Assembly (NCBI RefSeq): GCF_900167975.1 | Contig: NZ_FUZU01000005.1 | Span: forward strand, 253,001-317,000 | DNA from: Ohtaekwangia koreensis | GTDB taxonomy: Bacteria > Bacteroidota > Bacteroidia > Cytophagales > Cyclobacteriaceae | DNA: 64,000 nt | Direction of reading: 5' to 3' | Shown: one piece after another, positions 63,410-64,000 of the stretch | How the letters are laid out: each line of letters starts with the position of its first letter | Position numbering within the stretch: position 1 is the first letter of the stretch | Program-made: the position numbers and the translations under genes | The notes under the pieces: model-generated | The model's input: the letters and a program-made list of their open reading frames with translations, nothing else | Told to the model about the DNA's origin: nothing | Databases searched by the model: none

Positions 63410-64000
63410 TTGATAGAAAAAACAGTAACACTTGAAAATATTTCCCTGATCGATTTCCTGGGAGTTGCCAATAAAACTATTGATACACTGGCTGCTGCAT
63501 TCCCCAAGAGTCGTATCATATCACGCGGAAACCAGATACATATAAAAGGATCTACTTCAGAGATTGTACAGATCGATGACATCCTGGCTTCGCTTATAGA
63601 GCACTATCATAAATATGGTAAGGTAACGGAGGAGAATGTCCAAAATTACATTTCGCATGAGCATGAGATCATGCTTCCGGACAATCAACAACCCGCAGAA
63701 GATATTATCATCTACGGAACGAAGGGTAATCCTATAAAACCTAAAACGGTCAATCAGCAAAAACTCGTTGATGCAGTAAAGGAAAATGATCTTGTCTTTG
63801 CGCTTGGTCCTGCCGGTACAGGGAAGACCTATATCTCGGTAGCACTGGCAGTACGCGCCTTGAAGAATAAACAGGTCAAGAAAATTATTATTACGCGTCC
63901 GGCAGTAGAAGCAGGAGAGAACCTTGGTTTTCTTCCCGGTGATTTAAAGGAGAAGATTGATCCATACCTTCGTCCCATCTATGATGGACTGAACGATATG
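63410..64000 (+). CDS. phoH: PhoH family protein (ATPase/RNase-related), 3'-truncated by window end
   Basis: The visible 197 codons start with TTG (IEKTVTLENISLIDFLGVANKTI) directly after an in-frame TAG, so no earlier start exists. The first ATG comes far inside the conserved region, and TTG is therefore the likely start. Residues about 10-70 form the KH-like N-terminal domain (SRIISRGNQIHIKGST). The PhoH ATPase domain then begins, with Walker A at GPAGTGKT (residues 133-140) and the family block RPAVEAGENLGFLPGDLKEKIDPYLRPIYDGL. The protein is a cytosolic NTPase linked to RNA metabolism. The remaining third or so, including Walker B, lies outside. Confidence 0.92.
   Translation, partial: MIEKTVTLENISLIDFLGVANKTIDTLAAAFPKSRIISRGNQIHIKGSTSEIVQIDDILASLIEHYHKYGKVTEENVQNYISHEHEIMLPDNQQPAEDIIIYGTKGNPIKPKTVNQQKLVDAVKENDLVFALGPAGTGKTYISVALAVRALKNKQVKKIIITRPAVEAGENLGFLPGDLKEKIDPYLRPIYDGLNDM

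Noticed and set aside
1-64000. Prophage, IS element, CRISPR array, restriction or toxin-antitoxin locus
   Set aside because: I looked for integrase, transposase, capsid, Cas, methylase and toxin-like genes and for spaced direct repeats, and found none.

Overview
The window looks like a chromosomal segment of a Bacteroidota bacterium, most likely order Cytophagales (a Chryseolinea/Ohtaekwangia-type genome would fit, but genus cannot be fixed from this sequence). The supporting traits are the lipoprotein TamL next to TamB, a TonB-dependent receptor paired with a DUF4249 lipoprotein, a DUF6377-type membrane regulator beside a GH97 enzyme, LytS/LytTR two-component genes, a PadR regulator paired with a prefix-domain FtsX-like permease, and promoters of the Bacteroidota form (TTTG, about 19 nt, TAnnTTTG). 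There is no sign of a prophage, integrative element, insertion sequence, CRISPR array or rRNA operon. It is ordinary chromosomal gene content with a few accessory gene pairs.

Layout. 1-1.5 kb: a divergent LysR-type regulator (cut by the window edge) and an ahpC-ahpD peroxide-defence pair. 1.6-5.3 kb: glycosylasparaginase, an acyl-CoA carboxylase beta chain and a Ppx/GppA phosphatase. 5.3-8.9 kb, minus strand: DUF2911 protein, RimB-like retropepsin, RimK ligase, AstE-like zinc hydrolase and a DedA membrane protein, a group suggesting amino-acid tagging and trimming of a protein or peptide. 9.3-13.9 kb: a glutaminase-A-like protein and a GH127-like glycosidase in tandem. 13.9-21.3 kb: tamB-tamL for outer-membrane assembly. 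21.5-30.3 kb: AI-2E-family transporter, a DUF3857/transglutaminase/DUF2569 fusion, a decayed locus, the DUF6377 regulator, GH97 and a small unknown protein.

30.3-37.6 kb: fatty acid hydroxylase/sterol desaturase family, YceI, metallophosphoesterase, LytS-LytTR, a membrane class III cyclase and a small STAS-like protein. 37.6-43.9 kb: a tetR-tolC-MFP-RND efflux cluster carrying two matching 16-bp palindromes that are good candidate TetR operators. 44-48.5 kb: paired M16 peptidases (one active, one lacking the motif), a PEBP-like protein and an AraC regulator. 48.6-52 kb: TonB receptor plus DUF4249 lipoprotein. 52-58 kb: an APH-like kinase, ArsR/AHSA1 stress pair with candidate operators, serine hydrolase, GlxA-like regulator and alpha-carbonic anhydrase. 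58.2-64 kb: PadR plus FtsX-like permease, tRNA-Leu(CAA), an ABM monooxygenase, a small membrane protein, a SAM hydrolase/halogenase-family protein and the start of phoH (TTG start, cut by the window end).

The sequence feature that no gene explains is a dense scatter of TATA-containing words (GTATAC, CTATAT, GGTATA and similar) in both coding and non-coding DNA and on both strands. Within genes it is seen as ATA isoleucine codons placed after codons ending in T, and CTA/GTA codons before tyrosine. I did not find a convincing wholly new multi-gene system. The best candidates for follow-up are the RimK/RimB/AstE-like operon, the PadR/prefix-permease pair and the TATA bias.
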